Assembly: GCF_003201655.1 (NCBI RefSeq)
Contig: NZ_QJJU01000002.1
Coordinates: forward strand, 1 to 64,000
Direction: 5' to 3'
From: Mycolicibacterium moriokaense
GTDB taxonomy: Bacteria > Actinomycetota > Actinomycetes > Mycobacteriales > Mycobacteriaceae
Length of the DNA stretch: 64,000 bases
Shown: in pieces, positions 1 through 7,480 of the stretch
Position numbering within the stretch: position 1 is the stretch's first letter
Layout of the letters: each line of letters opens with the position of its first letter
The notes under the pieces: model-generated
What the model saw: the letters and a program-made list of their open reading frames with translations, nothing else
What the model was told of the DNA's origin: nothing
Database searches by the model: none
Position numbers and translations under genes: made by a program

Positions 1-454
1 CCTCCGCACGCGCGGACAACACAGCACAATAATCACGACCACGTGGCCTACTTTTCGACCGTCGCTTCTGGCCTAGCTTTGGACCGTCGTCAACAATCGG
101 TCGCCACCCGCACGACCTGCGGACTGCGAGCTCGATTACGGGGGCGGGATCCACATCACCCCAGGTGCGCCTGCTGAGTTTGTCTGCGCCGGCGACACGT
201 CTTCGGAAGCGACGACGTTCTCCCCTACGGCGAGTCGACCACCGCCGGGGTGCTGCGATGCGAGAGCGCGGACTCGGGAATCACGTGTCGCGATACCAAC
301 ACCGGTCACGGCTTCTCGATTGCTCGTCAGGCATATCGGCTGTTCTGACCTCGCCAGGAGCTCGGGCTCGCGCGCCGGTATTCAGATTTGTGCGGCTACG
401 CTTGAGTGGACTATCGTCGTCCTTCGCGACGAGCGGCGATGTCGTTCGTTGCGC
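1..454. other. Upstream flank without a convincing gene
   Basis: I see no reading frame with mycobacterial codon bias, no ribosome-binding site and no strong repeat here. It presumably holds the tRNA promoter, but I cannot place -35 and -10 boxes with confidence. Frames that run into the tRNA genes are artefacts. Confidence 0.5.
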
Positions 455-527
455 GCGGATGTAGCGCAGTTGGTAGCGCATCACCTTGCCAAGGTGAGGG
501 TCGCGGGTTCGAATCCCGTCATCCGCT
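455..527 (+). tRNA. tRNA-Gly (GCC)
   Basis: A 73-base cloverleaf. The 7-bp acceptor stem is GCGGATG (455-461) with CATCCGC (520-526), the anticodon loop TTGCCAA is at 486-492 with anticodon GCC at 488-490, and the T arm carries GGGTTCGAATCCC. CCA is not encoded. It is the first of three tandem tRNA genes, likely one transcript. Confidence 0.97.
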
Positions 528-554
528 CGAAGGTGCAATGGCATCAACCCCAGC

Positions 555-625
555 GGTGGAGTGGCCGAGTGGTGAGGCAACGGCCTGCAAAGCCGTGCAC
601 ACGGGTTCGATTCCCGTCTCCACCT
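555..625 (+). tRNA. tRNA-Cys (GCA)
   Basis: A 71-base cloverleaf. The acceptor stem is GGTGGAG (555-561) with CTCCACC (618-624), followed by discriminator T, as usual for tRNA-Cys. Anticodon GCA is at 587-589 in loop CTGCAAA. The T arm reads GGGTTCGATTCCC. It lies 27 bases after tRNA-Gly. Confidence 0.97.
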
Positions 626-638
626 CCAAGAATGACCC

Positions 639-713
639 GCGCGATTAGCTCAGCGGGAGAGCGCTTCCCTGACACGGAAGAGGTCACTGGTTCAATCCCA
701 GTATCGCGCACCA
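639..713 (+). tRNA. tRNA-Val (GAC) with encoded CCA
   Basis: The acceptor stem is GCGCGAT (639-645) with ATCGCGC (703-709), the anticodon GAC is at 671-673, the discriminator A is at 710 and CCA is encoded at 711-713. In M. tuberculosis, as I recall, the Gly-Cys-Val cluster is the integration locus of prophage phiRv2. Here an integrase operon starts 88 bases downstream, so the 3' half of this tRNA is the probable attachment site. I did not find a second copy of the tRNA 3' end in the window. Confidence 0.97.
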
Positions 714-767
714 CGTTCTACCAGGCGTTTCGCCTCAGATGAGGGTGGCCGTGCAATAAACGTGCAA

Positions 768-788
768 CTCGGGTGCTGCCAACCCGAG
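768..788 (+). promoter_or_regulatory. Hairpin overlapping the RBS of the integrase operon
   Basis: CTCGGGT (768-774) pairs perfectly with ACCCGAG (782-788) across a 7-base loop. The right arm overlaps the purine-rich GAGAGG (786-791) just before the ATG at 801. Folding could hide the ribosome-binding site of the operon that ends in the integrase. That role is inferred. Confidence 0.4.
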
Positions 789-800
789 AGGTAGCCAGCC

Positions 801-1280
801 ATGCCCACCACCCACGATGACAACGCGACCACCTGGCGCGACCTGGCCGACCAGCTCACGCCCGAACAGATCTCCGGCCTTGAAGGCTGCGAGCGTCGGT
901 TCAACACAGACGGTGTCGCCGACGATCCGCGAGCACAGGCGTCGCTGCTGGGCTTCGCGCGACAGTATGCGGAACACAACCTCATCGACGCGGCGTATGC
1001 CGACGTCCCCTTGCCGCCCGGTGCGAGCACCGATTCCGAGGGGTGGGGCAAGGACCTGAAACTCGGTGGATACCGCCGCTCGCTGCTGTGGCGCAGCGAT
1101 GGCGAACCCAGAGCGGTCAGCGTCGACATCGACGGCTGGCAATGGCTAGACGGCAGCTTCACGCGCCACATCAGCCTGTGGGGCACCGACGAAGGCGGCG
1201 CACTGACTAGCGCGCAGGCCCGCCGCATCGCAGCGATGCTGCTCGACGCCGCCGACGAACTCGAGCGGCTGCAAAAGTGA
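801..1280 (+). CDS. Hypothetical protein co-translated with the integrase
   Basis: A 159-residue soluble, acidic protein that I do not recognise. It has strong GC3 bias, a GAGAGG-like site before the ATG and no signal peptide or membrane span. The C-terminal part (about 120-158) is helical and Ala/Leu/Glu-rich. Its TGA overlaps the integrase GTG start in the sequence GTGA (1277-1280), so the two are translationally coupled. Position between tRNA-Val and an integrase suggests an element-borne gene, perhaps an excision or control protein, but nothing in the sequence proves this. Confidence 0.7.
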   Translation: MPTTHDDNATTWRDLADQLTPEQISGLEGCERRFNTDGVADDPRAQASLLGFARQYAEHNLIDAAYADVPLPPGASTDSEGWGKDLKLGGYRRSLLWRSDGEPRAVSVDIDGWQWLDGSFTRHISLWGTDEGGALTSAQARRIAAMLLDAADELERLQK

Positions 1281-2329
1281 ACGGCGACACTCCCGCCGAA
1301 AGTAGGGCGCGCCACCACGCACGCCGGTGCGGACTGCGACTGTCCAAACGGGGCGGCGCCATTGAGCTGCTCGACGGCGACACGGCGGTGTGCCGCGGCG
1401 ACATCGCCGACATTGAGGCGTATATCGAGGCGAAGCACCCCCGTCGGCGCCCGGGTGGGAAACCCAAACCTGAGTGCGCGGTACCGCCCGCGTGGGCGCA
1501 GATCGTCGACGACTACGTGCTCAGCCTGGTGGCTGCGGGACTGCCGCCGTCGACCCTGGCACTGCGCCGTATTCAGTTGGTACGCATGGCGCGCGACCTC
1601 GGCAGCAGCCCGGCCGACGTCACCGCCGACACGCTCGTCGCGTGGTTCGGCAACTGCACCGGATGGACGACTGAGACGCGGCGCAGCTATCGCGCTGCGA
1701 TACGGGGCTTCTGGCGGTGGGCTTACCGCACCAAACGGGTTGCCGAGCATCTCGCTGATGAGCTGCCCAAGGTGCGCGAGCGCCGTCGGGCGCCCCGGCC
1801 TGCACCGGATCACGTGTGGCAGGCCGCCCTTGAGGCTGCCGATGCCCGCACGACGCTGATGCTGCGGCTGGCCGCCGAGGTGGGCATGCGCCGCGGCGAG
1901 GTGTCCCGCGTCCACACCCGCGACCTTCTGGAGGGCGGTGGCGGCGCACAGCTGGTCGTCAAAGGCAAGGGCGACAAGGAGCGCATCGTGCCGATCAGTG
2001 AGTCACTCGCCGAGGCGATCTCACTCGGTGCTTCCGGCCACACACCCGGAGCGCCGACAGGCGGGTGGCTGTTCCCCAACGGCACAGGCGGACATCTGAC
2101 AGCCCATCACGTCGGCTCTCTGGTGGTGCGGGTGCTGCCCAGCCACTGGACGATGCACACTTTGAGACACCGCGCGGCCAGTCGCGCCTACCGCGGTACC
2201 CGCAACCTACGCGCCGTGCAGCAGCTGCTCGGGCATTCATCGGTTGGGACGACCGAATTTTACTGTGCTGTAGACGATTTCGAGATCAGGGCGGCGATGG
2301 AAGCGGCGCACGCGGGGGTCCGCTCATGA
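1277..2329 (+). CDS. Tyrosine recombinase / integrase
   Basis: A 350-residue phage-type site-specific recombinase that would cut and rejoin DNA at an attachment site. The catalytic set is complete: Arg205 (GMRRGE), Lys231 (VVKGKGDKER), His294 and Arg297 (HTLRH), His320 (LLGHSS) and Tyr329. An N-terminal core-binding (SAM-like) domain spans about 70-165. The first 65 residues are basic and may bind arm-type sites. Start is GTG, overlapping the stop of the preceding gene, and its own stop overlaps the next ATG (ATGA), so three genes form one operon. Its neighbour tRNA-Val(GAC) is the likely target. A 129-base copy of its 3' end recurs at 8374-8502. Confidence 0.93.
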   Translation: MNGDTPAESRARHHARRCGLRLSKRGGAIELLDGDTAVCRGDIADIEAYIEAKHPRRRPGGKPKPECAVPPAWAQIVDDYVLSLVAAGLPPSTLALRRIQLVRMARDLGSSPADVTADTLVAWFGNCTGWTTETRRSYRAAIRGFWRWAYRTKRVAEHLADELPKVRERRRAPRPAPDHVWQAALEAADARTTLMLRLAAEVGMRRGEVSRVHTRDLLEGGGGAQLVVKGKGDKERIVPISESLAEAISLGASGHTPGAPTGGWLFPNGTGGHLTAHHVGSLVVRVLPSHWTMHTLRHRAASRAYRGTRNLRAVQQLLGHSSVGTTEFYCAVDDFEIRAAMEAAHAGVRS

Positions 2330-2625
2330 GCACCGCCACAGCGTTCGAGGCCGTCATCTCTGCGTGGAACGAACAGGTGCGCTGCGAGATGGCAACGCAT
2401 CAGGGCGCCCGGTGTCGGGCGGTTGGCGTACTGGCGCGCCGATCTGCACGGCTGCGAACAGGCTCTGCTGGGCGGACACCACAAAGGGCGATGGGTGCGT
2501 CAAACGGCGCAGCACTTTCGGCGGCGACGGGCTTAAATCATCTGCAAAATGCTGCTTCTGAGCAGGCGGGCGGGATTAAAATTGCTATCTGGCGCAGAGG
2601 GCGCAAACCGTTGATTTCCCCGTAG
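2326..2625 (+). pseudogene. Frameshifted small Cys/His protein gene after the integrase
   Basis: An ATG at 2326 overlaps the integrase stop. Read as given, the frame runs to 2625 (99 residues), but the coding signal changes frame near 2423. Dropping one T of the TT at 2423-2424 restores a 69-residue product ending at TAA 2534-2536, reading ...CRAVAYWRADLHGCEQALL... with Cys/His spacing like a small zinc-binding protein. Beyond 2425 the written frame is Arg/Ser-rich and atypical. I conclude that this is a one-base frameshift, real or from sequencing. The function is unknown. Confidence 0.6.
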
Positions 2626-2692
2626 GAGGTTTAGGGCTCTTAGTGTCGGAGCGGCCCAAGCGGGGCTGCGAGCTTCCGATAAGGAGCACGTT

Positions 2693-3142
2693 ATGAGCGC
2701 CATCTCTGATCGCGACCTGAAGAAGTTGGTGGCGGGAGTCGTTCTTGCCGGTGGCTTGGGCTTGGGCGTTATCGGGCTGGGCGCGCGCATAGCGAACGCC
2801 GACCCACCCTGCAACTGGCCCACGGGCTATATCCCAGTCCCCGGGCAACAATGTCCGCCGGCTTTGAGAGGTAGCTCGGTTCCCAGCGAAGCCGCCCCTC
2901 CAAACGGCAACGGGCCGGCCTTCATCCCTCATCAGGAGGGCAACGTGCCGCTCCAGCCCGCGGGGCCCGAGACCAGTGTCACTCCGAGTCCGTCGACGAC
3001 GAGTGCTCCCGCGACCACGAATGCGACCCCGCCGCCCGACACCCCCTCAACGTCGCGGACCCTACCCAACATGAATCCGTGCGGCCCTGACGGAGTGGTG
3101 GTCGGACGCGACCCCGTAACCGGTAAGCCCCTCTGTGGATAA
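2693..3142 (+). CDS. Small exported Pro/Thr-rich protein
   Basis: 149 residues. A Sec signal peptide covers about 1-36 (basic DLKK, then a Gly/Leu/Val core, cleavage expected at ANA|DP), the usual mycobacterial form. The mature part has Cys40 and Cys54 near its N-terminus, a Pro/Ser/Thr-rich low-complexity middle (about 93-125) that may be O-mannosylated, and a CGPDGVVVGRDPVTGKPLC end with another Cys pair. A good AAGGAG site precedes the ATG. I recognise no named family. It is the first of about fifteen small exported proteins in this island. Confidence 0.8.
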   Translation: MSAISDRDLKKLVAGVVLAGGLGLGVIGLGARIANADPPCNWPTGYIPVPGQQCPPALRGSSVPSEAAPPNGNGPAFIPHQEGNVPLQPAGPETSVTPSPSTTSAPATTNATPPPDTPSTSRTLPNMNPCGPDGVVVGRDPVTGKPLCG

Positions 3143-3261
3143 TTTCTGTCGGCCGACGACCACCAAGGAATAGTTTGACGCACCCACCCTGAACCGTCTA
3201 AAACCGCTGTGCCACTTCGTATATCGGCGGAATGACAGCAGCGCGTGTCAGCCGTGCGGGT

Positions 3262-3504
3262 TTACCGTCCGTGCCCGCCATCGGAGCCACCGCCAGGGCT
3301 GCTGTCATGATGATCCATAGGAGGGGCGTTGTTGGCGTTGGTCTGGGGGACGTTGCATTGACCGTCGATTACTACTTGGCCGGGCTGGCAAGCGATGGTG
3401 TTGGGGTCGGCGCCAGCTATTGGGGCAGCAATCATGCCGCAAACCGCAAACGCTGCGCCGAGCGCCGCGGAGAGTGAAGTGGTTCGTGATGTTGTTGCGC
3501 GCAT
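3262..3504 (-). CDS. Small exported protein, C-x10-C family (copy 1)
   Basis: 80 residues with an N-terminal signal peptide ending IAGADP and a short mature part carrying CQPGQVVIDGQC, two cysteines ten residues apart, then a Gly/His/Ser tail. It is paralogous to the genes at 3986-4216 and 9865-10203. Its leader just before the ATG (GAGGCGTG) resembles that of the 10203 copy, so the duplication includes the 5' region. It faces away from the membrane-protein gene at 3658. The function is unknown, and the paired cysteines may form a disulfide outside the cell. Confidence 0.75.
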   Translation of the reverse strand: MRATTSRTTSLSAALGAAFAVCGMIAAPIAGADPNTIACQPGQVVIDGQCNVPQTNANNAPPMDHHDSSPGGGSDGGHGR

Positions 3505-3657
3505 AGCACGCCTCTTTTCGTAGTATTTACCAACACAGAAATTACGCGCGTGATCGATCGACTAGACCCTGTTTGGTCAATCCCGAAGCCCATCAAGGCG
3601 CTCGACCCGACTCGACCCGTTCGCACTTGTCAGACCCTCGGAGAACGATCTGCCGAC

Positions 3658-3918
3658 ATGAAGCCGTTCGCGCAACTGATCGCCGTGCTGTTCGTGGTTG
3701 GGTTCGTGCTGGCGTACTGGTGGATCGTCGTCCTGGCCGTCGCCGCGGTCGTGGCAATCAAGCTGGCGCCGGTCGCATATCACCGGTACCAGGCGGGCGT
3801 CGTCGCGGAACAACGGAGACAGGCCGCACTCGTCGCCCGGGCCGATCAGCAGCACGCCTGGGTGCTGGCGGGCGACCCGCGAGGGACATACGGCGGGAAG
3901 GGAACTCACAGTTACTGA
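3658..3918 (+). CDS. Small membrane protein with ADQQHAWV motif
   Basis: 86 residues. One long hydrophobic segment (about 4-36, possibly a hairpin) is followed by a basic helix and the C-terminal motif RADQQHAWVLAGDPRGTYG. I recall this tail from other small actinobacterial membrane proteins, without a known role. The ATG at 3658 has a GGAGA about 13 bases upstream, a weak site. A broken second copy of the tail lies at 4246-4318. Confidence 0.75.
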   Translation: MKPFAQLIAVLFVVGFVLAYWWIVVLAVAAVVAIKLAPVAYHRYQAGVVAEQRRQAALVARADQQHAWVLAGDPRGTYGGKGTHSY

Positions 3919-3985
3919 CACCCTGTTAAATCGAAGTTTCAGCGCGTAACTTGTGCCTCCTCTGCAACCAAGACGGAGGTGCACG

Positions 3986-4216
3986 ATGCGAACACGATCA
4001 AGAGTCGCTTCCCTCGTGGCGACCGGCGCGACGCTCGGGATGCTCTGCACACCTGCCGCCGCGGCCGATCCCGCAAACACGGTATGCGAGCCAGGCCAGA
4101 TCGTCATCAATGGTCAATGCGGCACGCCTCCATCATCAGCGAGTTATGCCCCAGCGCCCGATGTCATCGCGCCCGCTGCGGCGCCCACCACCCTCCCCGG
4201 CACACACCACCACTAG
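3986..4216 (+). CDS. Small exported protein, C-x10-C family (copy 2)
   Basis: 76 residues. A signal peptide (about 1-26, ending AAAADP) precedes CEPGQIVINGQC, the same C-x10-C module as at 3262-3504, and then a Pro/Ala/Ser linker ending in three His. I chose the internal ATG at 3986 because GGAGGT lies five bases upstream and the signal peptide starts there. The frame upstream of it is not credible. The function is unknown. Confidence 0.75.
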   Translation: MRTRSRVASLVATGATLGMLCTPAAAADPANTVCEPGQIVINGQCGTPPSSASYAPAPDVIAPAAAPTTLPGTHHH

Positions 4217-4245
4217 CTCCCAACAACGGGGCTACGGGCCGAACC

Positions 4246-4318
4246 ATGTCAGTGCGCGCCGATCAAGCAGCACGCCTGGGTATTCGCCGGTGACGAACGC
4301 GGCGTGTACGGCGACTAG
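4246..4318 (+). pseudogene. Remnant of an ADQQHAWV-type membrane protein
   Basis: The C-terminal motif of the gene at 3658-3918 recurs here as RADQ, then after a one-base shift at 4266-4267, QHAWVFAGDERGVYGD and TAG (4316-4318). The membrane segment is missing and the frame is broken, so this is a decayed second copy. Confidence 0.6.
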
Positions 4319-4352
4319 CCCGCGTTTCAAACGCCCCCCCGCGGTCTTCGAA

Positions 4353-4522
4353 CCGAATCGCACTAGACGTCCGTCTATCAAGTGTTCGGGTCACACGACG
4401 TGCTGCAGTAAGTGCGGAGCCGTGCTTACCCGGCGGATAGAAAACCCTTTCCTGCCCCGAGCGGACTCTGGCTTCTGGGCTATTACAACGAAGCACGGGT
4501 GAACAGGACCATTTCTCCTAGC
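4353..4522 (+). ncRNA. Duplicated RNA-like block, copy 1
   Basis: About 170 bases that recur, with one palindrome inserted, at 11959-12170. CCGTGCTT (4420-4427) pairs with AAGCACGG (4491-4498) in both copies. Inside this, CCCGG (4429-4433) pairs with CTGGG (4475-4479) through one G-U pair, where copy 2 has a full G-C pair. A perfect TAGACG-TC-CGTCTA palindrome lies at 4364-4377. No frame is conserved between the copies. It ends about 45 bases before the exported-protein gene at 4569 and could be its leader RNA. I do not recognise it as a known riboswitch. Confidence 0.4.
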
Positions 4523-4530
4523 GAGTGAAC

Positions 4531-4549
4531 GCAGCCCATCAGTGGCTGC
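4531..4549 (+). promoter_or_regulatory. Leader hairpin before the gene at 4569
   Basis: GCAGCC (4531-4536) and GGCTGC (4544-4549) form a perfect 6-bp stem with a 7-base loop, between the RNA-like block and the ribosome-binding site AAGGGA. Together they may make a structured leader. The regulatory role is inferred. Confidence 0.35.
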
Positions 4550-4568
4550 GACTAGCAAGGGAGACATC

Positions 4569-4994
4569 ATGAAGCTCAACATCACGACCCTGGTCGGCGC
4601 CGGAGCGATCGGAGCGGCCTTCCTGCTCGGCGGCGGCGCGCTCGGACACACGGCGACTGCCGGCGCCCAACCCAATAACAGCGGCGGCGCCACCGCCCAA
4701 GAGTGGGATATCCAATATTTCGACGACTGCATGGGGGGCACCTATGGCTGGCATACCTATAAAGAATGCTGCGCGATGAGCGGCGGCGTCTGGAATGGGA
4801 CTGAGTGCGGAGCCCCGCCGGCTACCTCTACGGGAGCCGGCACAAACCCGGCTGGACCGGTGAAACAACCCCCGATGGGGACCGGCCCGGGTTCGATTGG
4901 GCCAGTTGGCCCGACAGGTCCGCAAGGGCCGCAGCGAGCGCCAGTCGCACCGGTTGTCCAGGCACCGGCCCCGAGTGGACCCTCCCTGCAGTAA
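4569..4994 (+). CDS. Small exported Cys-rich protein with collagen-like tail
   Basis: 141 residues from the ATG at 4569, chosen because AAGGGA lies a few bases upstream and a signal peptide (about 1-33, ending TAGAQ) begins there. The mature part has an aromatic, Cys-containing core (Cys54, 67, 68, 80) and a Gly/Pro tail with GPVGPTGPQGP repeats at about 111-121. A shorter GPVGPAGPGG tail occurs in the exported protein at 8870. The family and function are unknown, but export is well supported. Confidence 0.75.
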   Translation: MKLNITTLVGAGAIGAAFLLGGGALGHTATAGAQPNNSGGATAQEWDIQYFDDCMGGTYGWHTYKECCAMSGGVWNGTECGAPPATSTGAGTNPAGPVKQPPMGTGPGSIGPVGPTGPQGPQRAPVAPVVQAPAPSGPSLQ

Positions 4995-5181
4995 CCGCCC
5001 GCCCCCGATCAACCCGTGTCGAAACACACCACCCGGCCCAGGCTCACCGTTGAAGCCGGGTTCCCTCGATCGGCACGGTCGTCGCAACACACTCTCGATT
5101 GAGAGGTTGCGGCGACTGTGTCGTTCGACCAGCCCCTATCGCTTGGGCGGCTTATTTCCGTTCCATCGGCGCGGCTCGTCC

Positions 5182-5213
5182 GGCCGGCGGGTGGAATCAC
5201 CCGCCCGCCGGCC
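5182..5213 (-). terminator. Terminator-like hairpin after the 5232-5426 gene
   Basis: GGCCGGCGGG (5182-5191) pairs perfectly with CCCGCCGGCC (5204-5213) over a 12-base loop, starting 18 bases past the stop of the minus-strand gene. There is no T tract, as is common for mycobacterial terminators. Stem and loop sizes resemble the dispersed palindromes of this island. Confidence 0.5.
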
Positions 5214-5231
5214 AGGCGGACCGAGTGCTTG

Positions 5232-5426
5232 TCAGCGGCGTGACTTGGGCGGCGGATAAACAGATCTGGCGATGGTGGCCGACAGCCACCCGATCCACCA
5301 GCCGAGGAACACCAAGATGACGGTGTGCAACTTATCGCCGCCAGCGAAGACCGCGACACCAATCAATACGACGGCCCAGACGACAGCGCAACCGATGCTG
5401 TAAGCCGTGTACGTGTTGCGCCTCAT
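5232..5426 (-). CDS. Small two-span membrane protein
   Basis: 64 residues with two hydrophobic segments (about 8-28 and 34-54) and a basic tail PPPKSRR. The ATG has AGGGA about eight bases upstream. It lies 37 bases downstream of the DUF1508 gene on the same strand, probably one transcript. The broken DUF1508 copy at 9676-9864 is also followed by a small membrane-protein gene. The function is unknown. Confidence 0.65.
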   Translation of the reverse strand: MRRNTYTAYSIGCAVVWAVVLIGVAVFAGGDKLHTVILVFLGWWIGWLSATIARSVYPPPKSRR

Positions 5427-5463
5427 GAGGCGATTCCCTGGACGCCGCGAGCAGAGGCTTCTG

Positions 5464-5646
5464 TTACTCCGTCAAGTCGACCACGGTCGCAGCGGCCGCG
5501 TTCTTCTGAACCGACTCCACACCGTTCTTCGCGCTGGCCTTCGACTCGTAAGCCTCACCAACAGCGATGATCTCGCCGTTGCCGGCCTTCAAGCGGAATC
5601 GGAACTTGCTGCTCTTGTCCTTGTAGATTTCGAACTTCGCCGCCAC
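5464..5646 (-). CDS. DUF1508 / YegP-type small protein
   Basis: 60 residues matching a single DUF1508 unit: a FEIYKDKSSKFRFRLKAGNG strand pair, then GEAYESKASAKNGVESVQKN. These are small alpha/beta proteins of unclear role, sometimes stress-linked. GTG start with GGGAGA six bases upstream. A second copy lacking the first residues lies at 9676-9864. The family call is confident, the function is not. Confidence 0.85.
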   Translation of the reverse strand: MAAKFEIYKDKSSKFRFRLKAGNGEIIAVGEAYESKASAKNGVESVQKNAAAATVVDLTE

Positions 5647-5755
5647 GGTGATCTCCCCTTCGCTGCGATCTTGAACCTAGGGGCATGACGCTAACTGTCC
5701 GCGCCATACGCTGTGCGGCTTACGCGCGAGCCTGTGAGGGAGCTGGAGACTTCAG

Positions 5756-5788
5756 CGGCTCGCCATCCGACTCCCCGGTGGCGGGCCG
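5756..5788. repeat. Dispersed palindrome, copy 1
   Basis: CGGCTCGCCAT (5756-5766) and GTGGCGGGCCG (5778-5788) form an 11-bp stem with two G-U pairs over an 11-base loop, followed by ATCTAG. It lies between the start of the DUF1508 gene and the efflux-pump start, so it ends no gene. See the related copies at 9430, 11987 and 13689. Confidence 0.6.
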
Positions 5789-5836
5789 ATCTAGTGCGCG
5801 CCTCAGCGTTGTTGCGCCCTACAGCAGATTCGAAGC

Positions 5837-6778
5837 ATGGGCTGGCAGTCTGGCCAGATGCATGTGATCAATGGGGTACGCGATCCGGCGTCAAGTTTCC
5901 CGCTCTCGGTCGTGGTGGATGATCGTGGCGAACGGCGGGGAGCCAATCGCGCTATTGCGGTGAGTGCCGCCGGACTGGCTATCACCGGCCTCATCGAGTT
6001 GGCCATCGCGCTGGTTTCGGGATCGGTGGCGCTGCTCGGTGACGCGTTACATAACCTCTCCGATGTCTCCACCAGCGTGCTGGTGTTCGTCGGATTCCGA
6101 GCCTCCCGCAAGACCGCCACCGAGCGCTATCCGTACGGCTACGAGCGTGCCGAAGACCTCGCCGGGATCGGTGTCGCTCTAATCATCTGGGCCAGCGCCG
6201 CTTTCGCGGGCGCCGAAAGCATCAACAAGCTGATCCACCACGGCCCTACCCAGCATCTGGGCTGGGGCATCGGCGCGGCCGCCGTGGGGATCCTCGGCAA
6301 TCAGTTGGTGGCCCGCTACAAACTGGTCGTCGGCCGAAAGATCCAATCGGCCACCATGATCGCCGACGCCAAACACTCCTGGCTGGACGCGCTGTCCTCG
6401 GCGGGGGCAATGCTCGGACTCATCGGTGTCGCGGTCGGCTGGCCGTGGGCCGACGCTGTCGCAGGTCTATTCGTCACCGGGTTCATCTGTCATGTCGGCT
6501 GGGAAGTCAGCAGCGACATCGCGCACCGATTACTCGACGGCGTCGACCCGGTCATCATCACCACCGCCGAGGCAACGGCCGCCCAAACCGAGGGTGTGCT
6601 GCACGCCCATGCCCGCGCTCGGTGGACCGGACGAACGCTGCGCGTCGAGGTCGAGGGCTGGGTAGAGCCAACGACTACCGTCGCTGAGGCGGATCACCTC
6701 GGGCGGCGTGTGGCCGACCGACTCGCCACCGAACTGCCCGAAATGCGCAGCTTCACTTGGACTGCCCGCGCCGTTTGA
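5837..6778 (+). CDS. Cation diffusion facilitator (zinc-type efflux pump)
   Basis: 313 residues of the CDF family, which exports divalent metal ions in exchange for protons. Six membrane spans lie within about 40-230, followed by a cytoplasmic domain. Metal-site residues are visible: Asp69, His72 and Asp76 in GDALHNLSD (span 2), and Asp177, His180 and Asp184 in DAKHSWLDA (span 5). The His-xxx-Asp pairs fit zinc/cadmium/cobalt rather than manganese or iron. The ribosome site is weak, and an ATG at 5858 is a possible alternative start. It stands alone in the island. Confidence 0.9.
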   Translation: MGWQSGQMHVINGVRDPASSFPLSVVVDDRGERRGANRAIAVSAAGLAITGLIELAIALVSGSVALLGDALHNLSDVSTSVLVFVGFRASRKTATERYPYGYERAEDLAGIGVALIIWASAAFAGAESINKLIHHGPTQHLGWGIGAAAVGILGNQLVARYKLVVGRKIQSATMIADAKHSWLDALSSAGAMLGLIGVAVGWPWADAVAGLFVTGFICHVGWEVSSDIAHRLLDGVDPVIITTAEATAAQTEGVLHAHARARWTGRTLRVEVEGWVEPTTTVAEADHLGRRVADRLATELPEMRSFTWTARAV

Positions 6779-6958
6779 CAACCCGATTTCGCCAGCACAT
6801 TAGGCTCGTGGTCGTGCTGGGCCAGCTCGTGCAGACGACGGAGGGGAAGTGGATCACCGCCCGCCGACGCGATGCCCGAACGGGCAGGCCCTCGGTCCGA
6901 ACCAAGTCCTTTGGTTGGCCATCAGGCCCTCCCACACGCCGAATGCGACGTTAGTGTT

Positions 6959-7277
6959 TTATCGAGTGTTCTGAATGGCGGCCATGGCCGCATCGTGCTT
7001 CAACTTCGCGACATTAGACAGGGCGTTGAACTGCTCACTCTGCAGGGTTCGTTTGCTGACGCCGCTGATAACCACCGTATCCACGCGGATTTTTAGGTAC
7101 TCAATCTTTCCCCCTTTGCGGGCCGCCGGTCCGATCGTTATTTGCAGCTGGTTCTGGTTGGTCTGGGTGGTACTCGCTGTGGTGTTGGCGTTTGCGGCCC
7201 GGTGCGGTGAAACTCAGCATCGCGCCAACAGTGACGACGCTGGCGGCGATCAGCGATCCCAGGCGGGTGCGGTTCAT
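6959..7277 (-). pseudogene. Frameshifted small exported protein gene
   Basis: From ATG 7277 (GGGAGA upstream) a signal peptide MNRTRLGSLIAASVVTVGAM... runs until a CCC run at 7198-7200 (GGG in the coding strand). Removing one G there joins it to AANANTTASTTQTNQNQL and a well-formed C-terminal region rich in charged helices ending NTR at TAA 6961-6959. The repaired product is 105 residues, cleaved near ANA|N. As written, the frame stops early. Either the gene is dead or one base is a sequencing error. Family unknown. Confidence 0.65.
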
Positions 7278-7480
7278 GACGTCATCTCCCGTGTTGTGCG
7301 GTGTTCATATGCACTGATGCTGTCTCAGCCGCACAGGTCGACGCTTGAGGCGTTTGCCTCATCTTTCTCCGGCCCTCGACGGGCGCACCGCTTTATCCTG
7401 GCGTTATGCACGCTGTCGGAGATTTGGTTCGCTCCACTACGGGCGCATGGATACCGCCGAGCCGACGCCACGCTCACGAC
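7278..7480. other. Intergenic stretch
   Basis: About 200 bases between two minus-strand exported-protein genes. It presumably holds the promoter of the 6959-7277 gene. I see no further gene or strong repeat. Confidence 0.4.

Noticed and set aside
281..580. A 99-codon minus-strand frame with DGIRTRDPHLGKVMRYQLRY
   Set aside because: It is the antisense of tRNA-Gly, a well-known false protein in databases.
320..742. Plus-strand frames running through the three tRNA genes
   Set aside because: They only translate tRNA sequence. The cloverleaf structures explain these bases.
3951..4502. 183-codon frame through the C-x10-C gene and the repeat block
   Set aside because: It is out of frame with the supported signal peptide and is not conserved between the two copies of the repeat block.
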